Shown here in pieces: positions 8,840 through 17,415 of a stretch of 64,000 nt of DNA. The notes beneath the pieces were generated by a model. The model ran no database searches. It saw nothing but the letters and a program-made list of their open reading frames with translations, and had not been told where the DNA came from. Positions within the stretch are counted from its first letter, which is position 1. The number at the start of each line of letters is the position of its first letter. The stretch lies in assembly GCA_040394635.1 (NCBI GenBank), contig JBEBRW010000001.1:62001-126000 (forward strand), given 5' to 3'. The DNA is from UBA5239 sp040394635 (GTDB taxonomy: Bacteria > Verrucomicrobiota > Lentisphaeria > Victivallales > Victivallaceae). Both the position numbers and the translations under genes were made by a program.

Positions 8840-11241
8840 TTTCTGACGTCACCTTTGATCGGGGCGCTGTACGGGCGATAGGTTTCCGGTTTGTAAATGA
8901 CATTGGCTTTCTGGAATTCGGCCTCGGATACGACCTTGACGCCATAAGCGGGAATCTGCATGGAGAACTTGCCGTTCGCCACCTTTACCGGAGCATCTTC
9001 AAACAGTACATTCAGCTTCGACTCCGGGCAATTTGAAAACTCGGCCCGGATATCCTTCGGCGACTCGTTGGTGATCAGGTAATAATTCTTGCCCTGATAC
9101 TGCTTGGTCAGGAAGCGGATTTCCGGATTCGCACACTTCAGCGCCGGTTCCCGGACCGTTTTGGCGGTAAACACCGGACTCATATACTCGAGCTCCAGCG
9201 TGACCTGCCGCAGGTCTTTCCAATATTGATCCGGCAAGTGGACCGTATAGCCGAGATAGTGGTACTGCACCCCGGTCGCGCCGTGGACAATGGCATTGTA
9301 AGTCATGAAGCGGGTCTGCTCCCAGGTGGGGTACAGAATATCTTTGACCTGATCAACCGGCAGCGTATGGGTATCCGGCCGGATGTGCGCCCAGGCCATG
9401 CCCTGCAGAATCATCCATACCGGCTTCTGGTAATTCACCGCCTGATGGCTGCGGTCCGTGTGCTTGCCCACCGCCGTCATGCTCCGGTCCTCCGTCAAGG
9501 TTCCGTGCGGAGCCCCGATGGGGTAGATATCGATGCCGTACACGTCGCAGGTCGGAATCGCATATTCCCTCAATTGCTCCACTTCGCCGCAGGGGGCTTC
9601 GTTATACCACAGGGGATGGTACGGATCGACTTCGCGGACGATATCGTAGACTTCCTTGATCGGCTCCAATTGGAGACCGCCCCACATCGCTTCATCCGGT
9701 CCGAAATAAGCGAACAGCGCGGGGTGTTTCTGATACTGGCGGATCAGGCCGATCCAGAGATTTTTGAAAGCCTCCTTTTCGGCCGGAGTATTGCCGTAAA
9801 TATGATGCGGCAGCTCGATCACGCCGAGCATTCCGTGTTCCTGAGCGAGGTCGAGCACCTGAAAGCGTTCCGGCGTCAGGTTCGGCATCAGCAGTACATT
9901 GAAACCGGCTTCGCGCAGGAAATCCATATCCGCCCCGAAATCGCCGCGGTTGGTGTGCCACCAGTGCCCGATATGGAAGAACGGCTTGCCGTTCAGCAGC
10001 GTTATGCCTTCTTCGTTAAAGGTCACTTCCACCGGGTTGGCCGGATAATTCGACAGTTTGACTTTTTGCGTATGGATATTTTTGCCGTCTTTGTCCAAAG
10101 CGGCCAATTCGAGCAGGTAACTGCCTTCTGCCGGCGGCGCCGGTACGGCAAAGCGCTTATCGTTCGCCTTGGCGTCATAGCTCTTTTCCCAGATCTGTTT
10201 GCCCTGAGCGTCGGTCAAAACCAGCTTGAACTTCGCCACTGCGGCGTCGTGCACATTGACCTGCCCGGTAATTTCTTTGCTCGGATTGGTGCTGAAAACA
10301 CCGTTGCGGTAGTTGTAGGGCATATCCAGCTCAATCTCGGCAGTCTGTTTCTTCTCTGCAATTGCTTCCAGTTTGAAATTGTCGAACTGAACCCGTGACG
10401 GACCGTTGGTTTCCACTACGAACCTTATTTCCTCATGGCGCGAGGGCGTCCGGAATTCCAGATATTTCGTCTGCTGGTTGCTCATGCAGTCGATCCATTT
10501 ATCCGTGCCCGTTATCGCTGTATCGCGGCCGTCGATCGGATACACCCGGAACACATGCGAAAGCGCTTCGTTGCCGTGCCCTTCCATCCCCTGCACCTGA
10601 TAGGAAAGACGATAGCTCTGCGTTTCACTGATTTGAACCGGCGCGGAAACCGTATACGCGATGGTGCCGTTTTCCTTGCTCCACTGCTCCAAAACATGGT
10701 TGCCGTTTGCCGTTTTCACGATTTGCGAATTTTTCCCCAGCTCCCAGCCCAGGTCGCCGTTTTCAAAATCACGGTTGATGAATTCTTCTTTCACTGTAGT
10801 TGTCTCTGTAAGATTGTATGAAATGATCTCGATTTTCCCTTTTCCCGACAGACCGAATACGGAGTGGGAATTCGTCTTGATCTCTTGCGGATACATGAAG
10901 GGAACCAGAACGGTTTGGACCTTGCCGTCAATTCCGGTAAGCCTCCGCCCGGTATTCTGCCATACGCCGTCGGTATTGTTCTCAACATAGAAGAACAGAT
11001 CCGCGCCGGTGGAAAGAACGAATTTGAGCGACAATAAATAATGGGTATTATCCTTAATCTTCAAGGGTTGCAGCACGACATTGGCTTCGCCGGTAAATTC
11101 AGCCTTTATTTTTCCATCGGTCAGAGTCAGCGGCTTACCCGCAAACGTCCAGATATTCTGATATTCGGGAGAGATATATTCGGCCGAGGTCAACGCCGCG
11201 GCAAACACGGCCAGAAACATTGCAAGAACAGTTTTTTTCAT
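8836..11241 (-). CDS. Secreted TIM-barrel glycosidase with carbohydrate-binding N-terminus
   Basis: 801 residues with a clear signal peptide (MKKTVLAMFLAVFAAALTSA). Residues ~20-290 form two jelly-roll, CBM-like segments and 300-400 an Ig-like sandwich. From about 405 a glycosidase barrel begins (LLNGKPFFHIGHWW), with AYFGPDEAMWGG near 510 supplying a candidate acid/base Glu, and a small beta domain closes the protein. It resembles the GH2/GH5-like extracellular enzymes widespread in Lentisphaerota; I cannot assign a CAZy family. It follows the pseudopilin by 34 bases and overlaps the GH78-like gene by four. An extracytoplasmic glycan-cleaving role is inferred. Confidence 0.7.
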   Translation of the reverse strand: MKKTVLAMFLAVFAAALTSAEYISPEYQNIWTFAGKPLTLTDGKIKAEFTGEANVVLQPLKIKDNTHYLLSLKFVLSTGADLFFYVENNTDGVWQNTGRRLTGIDGKVQTVLVPFMYPQEIKTNSHSVFGLSGKGKIEIISYNLTETTTVKEEFINRDFENGDLGWELGKNSQIVKTANGNHVLEQWSKENGTIAYTVSAPVQISETQSYRLSYQVQGMEGHGNEALSHVFRVYPIDGRDTAITGTDKWIDCMSNQQTKYLEFRTPSRHEEIRFVVETNGPSRVQFDNFKLEAIAEKKQTAEIELDMPYNYRNGVFSTNPSKEITGQVNVHDAAVAKFKLVLTDAQGKQIWEKSYDAKANDKRFAVPAPPAEGSYLLELAALDKDGKNIHTQKVKLSNYPANPVEVTFNEEGITLLNGKPFFHIGHWWHTNRGDFGADMDFLREAGFNVLLMPNLTPERFQVLDLAQEHGMLGVIELPHHIYGNTPAEKEAFKNLWIGLIRQYQKHPALFAYFGPDEAMWGGLQLEPIKEVYDIVREVDPYHPLWYNEAPCGEVEQLREYAIPTCDVYGIDIYPIGAPHGTLTEDRSMTAVGKHTDRSHQAVNYQKPVWMILQGMAWAHIRPDTHTLPVDQVKDILYPTWEQTRFMTYNAIVHGATGVQYHYLGYTVHLPDQYWKDLRQVTLELEYMSPVFTAKTVREPALKCANPEIRFLTKQYQGKNYYLITNESPKDIRAEFSNCPESKLNVLFEDAPVKVANGKFSMQIPAYGVKVVSEAEFQKANVIYKPETYRPYSAPIKGDVRK

Positions 11242-11275
11242 TATTTTTTCAGCATCCTTTGTTTTTTATTATTTC

Positions 11276-11971
11276 TTAGAATCCGGCGTCCCAGGGATAA
11301 TATGGTGTATCAACCCAGAATCTCCAGTTGTTGTAGTTGATATTCCAGTAAGTCAAGCTCATGGCTTCGGCATGGCCGTCGATAAAGCCGGTATTTGAGT
11401 TCTGACCGTGAAAGAACTTGAACTCCGGCTGGCCGCCGCTGAAAAGGACTCCCCAATATGCAGGAGCTTCATAAAACATCCGCAATTCACTGGGACGCGT
11501 GATTTTGGTGATTTTTGCATGACGGCCGACATGGTAGACCGAACCGTCGATCGTCGCATTGATGCTCATACTGCGTTTCGTTCCGCCGCGTGCGTCATCC
11601 CAGCCGCCCGAGACGGCTGAAGCCGCATATGTGGGACAGCTGAATGGACTGTTGGTCGTTGCCGTGAAAAAACCGTCCGGCCCTATCGGCATGTTCAGGT
11701 AGGGTCCCAACCGGATTGTCCAGAAGCAGTAGGGATCGGCGGCGTCATCTACCGTCCCTCTTACCATATAATCGTCATAATCCCCGGCGTAAGATATATT
11801 TGCAAGGGTCACACTTTTGAAATTATTCATGCAGCTTATCGCGCGGGCCCTTTCACGGGCGTTGCTGAGCGCCGGCAGGAGCATGGCCGCCAGGATCGCA
11901 ATGATCGCTATTACTACCAATAATTCTATAAGAGTGAAACTGGAGACCGGATAACGTTTTGGATACCTCAT
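11276..11971 (-). CDS. Type II secretion-like pseudopilin, DUF1559 / H-X9-DG class (copy 1)
   Basis: 231 residues. A short basic leader is followed by FTLIELLVVIAIIAILAAMLLPAL, the class III prepilin segment and N-terminal helix. A cysteine-containing head domain follows. Near residue 195 there is an exact H-x9-DG motif (H, nine residues, DG), the hallmark of the processing-associated H-X9-DG prepilin family. The residue before Phe is Ser rather than the usual Gly. GGAG six bases before the ATG supports the start. The ATG overlaps the stop of the GntR regulator by four bases and a secreted glycosidase follows, so it is embedded in a catabolic operon rather than a secretion gene cluster. Role in surface display or secretion of the neighbouring enzyme is inferred. 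Confidence 0.85.
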   Translation of the reverse strand: MRYPKRYPVSSFTLIELLVVIAIIAILAAMLLPALSNARERARAISCMNNFKSVTLANISYAGDYDDYMVRGTVDDAADPYCFWTIRLGPYLNMPIGPDGFFTATTNSPFSCPTYAASAVSGGWDDARGGTKRSMSINATIDGSVYHVGRHAKITKITRPSELRMFYEAPAYWGVLFSGGQPEFKFFHGQNSNTGFIDGHAEAMSLTYWNINYNNWRFWVDTPYYPWDAGF

Positions 11972-13065
11972 GATGCGCTCCTTCTGGTTTTGTTCTTGGT
12001 GGTGGATTCTCTTATGATCAAAATAGGCTTGATTAAACGGAGTTTCTCAACCTGAGTGGGATGGTTGAGATTGTAAAAAAGCATTTTAAACGCTTCCTCG
12101 AGATGCGCTTCCAGATTGGGGTCAATACAACTGACCGGCGGGTTATGATAGTAGCTCAGCGAAGTATTGCCGATGGACACAATTGAAACATCGTCCGGAA
12201 TGCTCCTGCCGCTCTCGCGCAGGGCCGCCGCGGCGCCGAACATCAATTCATCCGTTACGCAGATAAGCGCGCTGAAGTCCACGGTCTTCAAGACTTGCGC
12301 CACCATATTGTGCGCTCCGTGAATCTGGTCCTCCGTGCTGTCCTTGTCCAATTCAATTTTCAATGACGGATGATAATCACTCCCCAACCCTGCACTCCAT
12401 ACCGCCGCCTGTATTTTGCCGATTCCTGTTGAATTACTGGTCAGAAAAGCAATCTTGCGGTGGCCGAGTCCCTGCAGGTGTTCCATCAGCATATTGATCC
12501 CGGTGGTATCGTCCCCCATGATATTCGGAATACCTTCCTCATGCAGCATACTGCTGAAGACGACAAACAGTTCCGGTGATTTATGGATTTCCTTGTAAAA
12601 TTCCCTGGCATCCAGCTCCGTCACACCACATAGAATCGTCGGCTGACGGTAAATCTGGCTGCTGCGGATGATTTCGCGGATATTGTTCTTGTCCGAATAG
12701 AGCAGCCGGCAGTTACGTCCGTGCCGCTCGGCCACAACCGGCCCGAGTTTCTCGAAATTCCGCTGGATGGCGCTGGTACTGTTGGTATCGATAACGATAT
12801 TCACATCGTGTTCATTCCAGTTATCGGTCAGCGGGCGGACCAGGTAAGTCCCGGAACCAACCCGTTTCTCGACAATCCCGCCTGCGATCAGCTCGCGGAA
12901 CGCCCGGCGGACAGTCAATACATTCACATTCAGGTCGTTGGCAAAATCCCGCTCGGAAGGCAGCCGGTTGCCGATCTTGAACTGCTTGGAAGTCAATGCT
13001 TCAACCAACTGGTCGTAGACCTGCTGGTGCTTTGGTTTTTGAGGTTGTGCCACTTTAGCAATCAT
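11968..13065 (-). CDS. GntR-family regulator with LacI-type sugar-binding domain (AraR-like)
   Basis: 365 residues. Residues ~12-80 are a GntR winged helix (LPSERDFANDLNVNVLTVRRAF, GSGTYLVRP). Residues ~90-350 are a periplasmic-binding-protein fold as in LacI and AraR (LGHRKIAFLTS, LICVTDELMFGAA, VSIVSIGNTSLSYY). It should bind an operator and release it on binding a sugar. GGAGG four bases before the ATG makes the start secure. It is the first gene of the pseudopilin / glycosidase / GH78 operon. Its own promoter carries a 14-bp palindrome that is repeated upstream of the URO-D operon, so autoregulation and control of both operons are likely. Confidence 0.88.
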   Translation of the reverse strand: MIAKVAQPQKPKHQQVYDQLVEALTSKQFKIGNRLPSERDFANDLNVNVLTVRRAFRELIAGGIVEKRVGSGTYLVRPLTDNWNEHDVNIVIDTNSTSAIQRNFEKLGPVVAERHGRNCRLLYSDKNNIREIIRSSQIYRQPTILCGVTELDAREFYKEIHKSPELFVVFSSMLHEEGIPNIMGDDTTGINMLMEHLQGLGHRKIAFLTSNSTGIGKIQAAVWSAGLGSDYHPSLKIELDKDSTEDQIHGAHNMVAQVLKTVDFSALICVTDELMFGAAAALRESGRSIPDDVSIVSIGNTSLSYYHNPPVSCIDPNLEAHLEEAFKMLFYNLNHPTQVEKLRLIKPILIIRESTTKNKTRRSAS

Positions 13066-13179
13066 AAAGCCTCCAAGGTGATATATATATCATTTGCTTA
13101 TATTATATATCATTGCCTGCGAATTGTCAATAGGGTAAAAAATTTTTCCGCAATATTAATTATCCGAACCGTTTCCGAT
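13021..13179 (-). repeat. Dispersed direct repeat, copy 1 (regulator 5' end plus promoter)
   Basis: This segment covers the first 15 codons of the GntR gene, its leader and its promoter-operator. It is repeated at 15304-15460 with high identity; the only length change is two bases in the leader. See the copy-2 entry. Confidence 0.85.
13079..13130 (-). promoter_or_regulatory. Consensus promoter with overlapping palindromic operators (copy 1)
   Basis: On the minus strand, TTGACA (13125-13130), a 17-base spacer and TATAAT (13102-13107) form a perfect sigma-70 promoter. A perfect palindrome, TGATATATATATCA (13079-13092), lies just downstream of the expected start. A second imperfect copy ending at 13112 overlaps the -10 box, with the two sites 20 bases apart. 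This is the expected geometry for repression by the adjacent GntR/LacI-type protein. Confidence 0.8.
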
Positions 13180-14192
13180 CAACGATATCCCGGCTGGGAT
13201 TTCAGGACATCGAGAAACGCCAGGATATTCTCCGGCGGCACATCGCCTTCCACGGCATGCGCCGGGGCGAAAATCAATCCGCCGTTTTGCCCCCGGGCCA
13301 ACAGGGCCTCCGTTGCCGCCCGGACCTCTGCTGCCGTACCGTAAGGAAGTACCCGCTGGGTGGAAAGTCCGCCGTAAAAGCTCAAACGCCCATGGTATTG
13401 CTCCAGCAGGGCTGAAGTATCCATTACTTCCGGCTGGAAAGGGTTGAAAATATCCAGCCCCAGGCCGACCAGGTCATCAAACAATTCGTCGACATCCCCG
13501 CAGGAATGGATGCAGAGATATTTCCCGGCTTCCTTTACCGCGCCGTACATCCGTTTCAGTTCCGGATAAATGAATTTTTTCCAGAGGGGATACCCCATAA
13601 TCAAACCGTGCTGCTGCCCCCAGTCGTCCCCGAAGTAGATCGCGTCGATGTCGTGAACCGAAGCGTTTTTAACCATCGCGATATTGTAATCGGCGATCCG
13701 GCGCAGCAAGTCGCGGACAAAATCGGGATTCAGGCAGAAATCCATCAGAAGGTCTTCCATTCCCCGCAATGTCCAGGCGCGCTCGAAAAGAGAGAACCCG
13801 ATATTGAATACCCGGAAACGGTCTCCGCATACGGCAATTTCCGGTTCAATGTTGCGGTAAAAAATCGGATTGGCCGGATCAGGAAACCGGTAGTCCCCCA
13901 ACTCGGGCTCTGGAAGCTGCTGCCCTTTGACCACGCCGATATCCTTGTCCTCGCTCCGGTCCCAAATCACCCCGAAGTAATCCCGGACACAGTCATTGCC
14001 GATATCCTCGAAGTATCCATAAGTGTCGCCGAGCATCAGGAAATGATTGTCCAGCAGTGCGTCGACATCGCCGTCTGCCGTATATTCCGCCAGTTTCCGC
14101 CTGGCCTCCAGCGTCAGGTTGATCTGCCATGGAACATAGGAAACACGCTGGAAGTGAAGAGCTTGTCTAACCGCATCACGCTTGCTCATCAT
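13179..14192 (-). CDS. URO-D superfamily protein (methyltransferase / uroporphyrinogen decarboxylase-like), gene 2 of pair
   Basis: 337 residues from the ATG at 14192, which overlaps the upstream stop (ATGA); the ATG three bases later is equally possible. KRDAVRQAL at the start, FGDDWGQQHG near 188-197, PELKRMYGAVKEAG and the IHSCGDVDELFDDL motif (His-x-Cys, near 229) fit the URO-D superfamily. In MtaA/CmuA-like members that motif binds zinc. These proteins include corrinoid-dependent methyltransferases and many uncharacterised paralogues in Lentisphaerota. Haem biosynthesis is unlikely in this context. With the gene upstream it forms a two-gene operon driven by the same operator as the GntR locus. 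Confidence 0.72.
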   Translation of the reverse strand: MMSKRDAVRQALHFQRVSYVPWQINLTLEARRKLAEYTADGDVDALLDNHFLMLGDTYGYFEDIGNDCVRDYFGVIWDRSEDKDIGVVKGQQLPEPELGDYRFPDPANPIFYRNIEPEIAVCGDRFRVFNIGFSLFERAWTLRGMEDLLMDFCLNPDFVRDLLRRIADYNIAMVKNASVHDIDAIYFGDDWGQQHGLIMGYPLWKKFIYPELKRMYGAVKEAGKYLCIHSCGDVDELFDDLVGLGLDIFNPFQPEVMDTSALLEQYHGRLSFYGGLSTQRVLPYGTAAEVRAATEALLARGQNGGLIFAPAHAVEGDVPPENILAFLDVLKSQPGYR

Positions 14193-15274
14193 AATATACC
14201 CCGGCATACTTTCGCCAACAGTTTTTCCGCTTCGGCAATATTTGCGCAGCCGGTATTGATCAAAAGCAGCGACGGATCGAGAGCGGCGAGAAACTCTCCC
14301 GTAATCCGCTCCGGTGCAACGGCGATATGAACAATCTTCCCCGCCGCCTGGATTTTCCGGTAAAGCTCAAGTTGTCCGATGCCGTTGGGAGCCTCCGCGG
14401 GCGTCGGCACATACTGAATCACGCGTATATAGTCCAGCGACAGCAGAATCGGTAAATGCTGCTGCGCATCCCGTCCGTCCAGGTGGTACCATACCGGATA
14501 TTCGTTACCGAAAATTTCCAGTTCCGGAAGTACGAATTCCTCGAACATCGCTGGCGGCATCATGCACGAAACATCGCTTTGCAGTACGACGAAAGGCTCC
14601 GGGGCCCATTGACGCATCCAGCCGGTTACGCAATAGGCGTCCTCGCCGATATGCTGCTTCGCTTGCTCCAGGCTCCGGCGGAAGACGGCGAGTTTATCCC
14701 TGGCGCCGGCTTCGATGGCTTCGCGCATCCATTCCGGATGATCCATCAGGGCCATCAGGAAATTTTCCGCACCCATCGTCATCGACAGAAGGTCGTTCAT
14801 CGGCAGACCGCCCGAAGGCGACTGGCAGAATCCCACGCGCCGCGCGGCCTCAAGTACGGCCAGGTAAACCCGTTCGAATTTCTGATGCCACAGATCGTCC
14901 GGATGATGCCGGAAAGGCGACGGCCGGGAATAATCCACTTCGGAATCGACATTAAGCCATATGGTACGGAAATCGAAGCCGGGACTACCGCCCATGGGCG
15001 CGCACAGCCAGTTGGCCAGCAGAGTTTCGCCAGGTATGGTAGTGCCGTAACAGCGCAACCCCTTTACCTCGGCAGTGAACTTCGCCGCTACAAAATCCGG
15101 GTCGAACCAGAATTCCTCCGGCGTCAAGTCCGGCGGGATGGAAAATTCCGCCGAATCCGGCTGCGGAACGACAACGTCGATGCCGATATGAGGAGTAGAA
15201 ACCGGACGCCGGTTCCATAAATCGGTGAAACGCCGCCTGGCATCCGGCCAGTTATCATGAAAATCCGGATTCAT
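14189..15274 (-). CDS. URO-D superfamily protein, gene 1 of pair
   Basis: 361 residues. The barrel-like pattern fits the superfamily: PEEFWFDPDFVAAKF, LGFCQSPSGGL-type turns, MALMDHPEWMREAIE, VLQSDVSCMMPPAMFEEFVLPEL, YHLDGRDAQQHLP and INTGCANIAEAEKLL. It lacks the His-x-Cys site of its partner and has YHLDG in the equivalent place, so the pair may form a heteromer with unequal active sites. GGAGG seven bases upstream supports the start, and the ATG overlaps the stop of a 25-codon leader ORF. Possible roles are demethylation of methoxy-sugars or other C1 transfer; no direct evidence. Confidence 0.68.
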   Translation of the reverse strand: MNPDFHDNWPDARRRFTDLWNRRPVSTPHIGIDVVVPQPDSAEFSIPPDLTPEEFWFDPDFVAAKFTAEVKGLRCYGTTIPGETLLANWLCAPMGGSPGFDFRTIWLNVDSEVDYSRPSPFRHHPDDLWHQKFERVYLAVLEAARRVGFCQSPSGGLPMNDLLSMTMGAENFLMALMDHPEWMREAIEAGARDKLAVFRRSLEQAKQHIGEDAYCVTGWMRQWAPEPFVVLQSDVSCMMPPAMFEEFVLPELEIFGNEYPVWYHLDGRDAQQHLPILLSLDYIRVIQYVPTPAEAPNGIGQLELYRKIQAAGKIVHIAVAPERITGEFLAALDPSLLLINTGCANIAEAEKLLAKVCRGIL

Positions 15275-15348
15275 ATCATGCCTCCAATTGCCGCTGCCGG
15301 TATCTGCTGATGCTTCGTTTTTTGATGCCGAGCCACCTTAGCAATCAT
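15271..15348 (-). CDS. 25-codon leader ORF, remnant of GntR regulator N-terminus
   Basis: The frame encodes MIAKVARHQKTKHQQI followed by nine unrelated residues and TGA. The first 15 residues match the start of the GntR regulator (MIAKVAQPQKPKHQQ) at 11 or 12 positions, and the DNA is similarly conserved. Its TGA overlaps the ATG of the URO-D gene (ATGA), so it may couple translation. Its own ribosome site is weak (GAGA), unlike the GGAGG of the intact gene. It is most simply a by-product of duplication of the regulator's promoter; a functional leader peptide is possible. Confidence 0.6.
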   Translation of the reverse strand: MIAKVARHQKTKHQQIPAAAIGGMI

Positions 15349-15460
15349 AAATTCTCAAGTGATATATATATCATTTTCATATATTATATATCATTACCGG
15401 CAAATTGTCAATAGGGTAAAAAACTTTTCCGCAATATTAATTATCCGGGCAGTTTCTGAT
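15304..15460 (-). repeat. Dispersed direct repeat, copy 2 (in front of the URO-D operon)
   Basis: Matches 13021-13179. Shared parts are the coding stub (45 bases in both), the palindrome, the -10 and -35 boxes with the same 17-base spacer, and about 45 bases upstream of -35 (tagggtaaaaaa-tttttccgcaatattaattatccg). Similarity stops at the regulator's 15th codon on one side and just beyond the AT-rich upstream region on the other. Confidence 0.85.
15360..15411 (-). promoter_or_regulatory. Consensus promoter with overlapping palindromic operators (copy 2)
   Basis: Minus-strand TTGACA (15406-15411), 17-base spacer and TATAAT (15383-15388). The palindrome TGATATATATATCA is at 15360-15373, with the second half-conserved site ending at 15393, again 20 bases apart. 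It drives the leader ORF and the URO-D pair and should respond to the same GntR regulator. Confidence 0.8.
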
Positions 15461-15530
15461 ATAGTACGGCAAACAGATCATCGGGCGTACTATGCTCGAA
15501 TATTTCACGCCAGCCAGATAATACGCGTTT

Positions 15531-17414
15531 TTATGGCGTGATGTTTGTTATTGTACCGGCAGGGATGCGGTTGAGTGGGCCGTACGGCATGGGTGGAACA
15601 TGCGAGGCGGGATAGCGAACTTCGGGCATGTCGCCGATGCCGCCGCATGGTATCTGAATCTGGCCGGTTTGCCTTAACGGCTTATTCAGGGTAATCCGTA
15701 GGATATTGCCGTCGACCGTGGCACCGGTAACCAGCGCGCCGTGAATGTCGCGATTTCTCATGACTTCAGGACTATCTGAGCCAATGCGTTGGTCGAAATA
15801 GAGGTCGATGCCAACTTCCGTAGCTTTGGCGGCCATTAGCTTCGGCGGCGCGGAGTAGAGCTCATGGCGCAGGCCGAACTCGTAATATGTCGTGGAGTCG
15901 ATGCCCTGTTCGCGGCAGGTGCGGTAAAATACGTCGTTCCACTCCGGCGAACGGCGGGATCTGGCCAGGGAGCCCAGGTCCGCCTGCATGGCGACTTTGA
16001 CCTTGGAGTCGGCTTGGCGAACCGCGTCGAAAAACGGTTTGTAGGCGACGGCGTAATCCGGTTTCAGATCGGGGTTTGACCAGTCCGGCGCGTGGGTCTG
16101 GATGAAGTGCATGTCCGGCTTGACGCGGCGGATCATTTCGCCGATGTCGTTGCCTTCCCATATACGCAATTTATTGACGCCGTCCGGGATATTGATGCCG
16201 AGTGTCCAGGTGGCAAACATGATGCCGGGAGCACTGGCGCGTGCACCATCCGGCGCATTGATGATGTCGTCATAGAAATCGTTGATCGTTTTGACGCGAT
16301 ACTCAACAAGAGCATCGTATAATTTCGTATTGGTTTTGAAATAATCCGGGCTGGCCGGATCGGTGAAATCCGGGAAATCGCTGTTTCCGGTAGCCTTCTT
16401 GAACGCAGCTTGAAATCCGGGGCTGACGTCGCCGTAGAACGGCGGATTTTCTTCCGGTCCGTCATAAATCGGGTACATGATTTCAGCGAAGGTGAAGCCG
16501 TCGAAATTGTTCTCCTTCAGCATTTCATTCAGGTATTTCTTGTACCACTGATTGTATTCGGGATAAACGAAACCGATGAACCGGTAAATATCCATTTTGT
16601 TGCCGGTGAATTGCATCAGCCAGTCCTGCCAGCCGGAAGGCAGTGTGGCGGCCATTTCCGCTTCACCCCAGTAGACCAGATTCGGCAGCGTCATCAGCGC
16701 CACGGAAATATTACGTTTCTGCAATTCCGCGACGAGTTCCCGGATAATGCTTTCCTGGCGCATGGCATAGTAATAGACGCCGTTGAAACCGGCCAGCTCG
16801 ATTTCGGAAGCGATGCTTTCGGCGGAACGGTTTTTGTAATACGGGAAATCGGTATCGATTTGGACCGTATGAGCGGTCAGAAGCTGCTTGGCCCGTTTTT
16901 GCTTCAGCTCCGGGGTATCCCGGAAAATCATCTCGATGGATTCTTTCTCCGGCATGACAATGCTGCTCACGGTGACTTTCATCGGCTGGGCGGCGTCATG
17001 CAGGCAGACCAGTACGAAGAACTGATCGCGCCAGAGGAAGCGCCCGTTGTTCGGGATACTGATCCGTTGTTTTTCGCCGGGCTTGATTTTAACGGTTTCA
17101 GTGATGATATTAGCGCCGTCGCGCCGGGTGCGAAGCACAATGTAGACATATGAATTCGGGTTGTTGGCTGCATCGGCGGTCAACTCGAATTCAATGGCTT
17201 TGCCGGGTTTTGACGCAAACGCCCGGCACCAGATTTTGTCCTTCGCGCCGCCGCCGGTGGTCAATACCATTTTGCCGCCGGTAAATTCCGCTTTCGGGGC
17301 CGGATTATCAGCGTCAAATGCGCCCCACTGTTCAGGGGCGCTGAAATCATCGATCACCGCACCATTCAGGGCCAGTGTGAAGATCATGCACAAACAGGAA
17401 ATGATTATCCGCAT
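15531..17414 (-). CDS. Secreted glycosidase-like TIM-barrel protein
   Basis: 627 residues with a signal peptide (MRIIISCLCMIFTLALNGAV). Residues ~20-160 form a beta-sandwich. From ~190 a TIM-barrel pattern appears (SIASEIELAGFNGVYYYAM, ISVALMTLPNL, FDGFTFAEIMYP with Glu near 320, PDMHFIQTHAPDW, VKVAMQADLGS). This is the layout of glycosyl-hydrolase-like family proteins that pair with DUF4434 proteins. AAGGA seven bases before the ATG supports the start. It is the last gene of the LacI / pseudopilin / symporter / DUF4434 operon. Substrate unknown. Confidence 0.62.
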   Translation of the reverse strand: MRIIISCLCMIFTLALNGAVIDDFSAPEQWGAFDADNPAPKAEFTGGKMVLTTGGGAKDKIWCRAFASKPGKAIEFELTADAANNPNSYVYIVLRTRRDGANIITETVKIKPGEKQRISIPNNGRFLWRDQFFVLVCLHDAAQPMKVTVSSIVMPEKESIEMIFRDTPELKQKRAKQLLTAHTVQIDTDFPYYKNRSAESIASEIELAGFNGVYYYAMRQESIIRELVAELQKRNISVALMTLPNLVYWGEAEMAATLPSGWQDWLMQFTGNKMDIYRFIGFVYPEYNQWYKKYLNEMLKENNFDGFTFAEIMYPIYDGPEENPPFYGDVSPGFQAAFKKATGNSDFPDFTDPASPDYFKTNTKLYDALVEYRVKTINDFYDDIINAPDGARASAPGIMFATWTLGINIPDGVNKLRIWEGNDIGEMIRRVKPDMHFIQTHAPDWSNPDLKPDYAVAYKPFFDAVRQADSKVKVAMQADLGSLARSRRSPEWNDVFYRTCREQGIDSTTYYEFGLRHELYSAPPKLMAAKATEVGIDLYFDQRIGSDSPEVMRNRDIHGALVTGATVDGNILRITLNKPLRQTGQIQIPCGGIGDMPEVRYPASHVPPMPYGPLNRIPAGTITNITP

Positions 17415-17415
17415 A

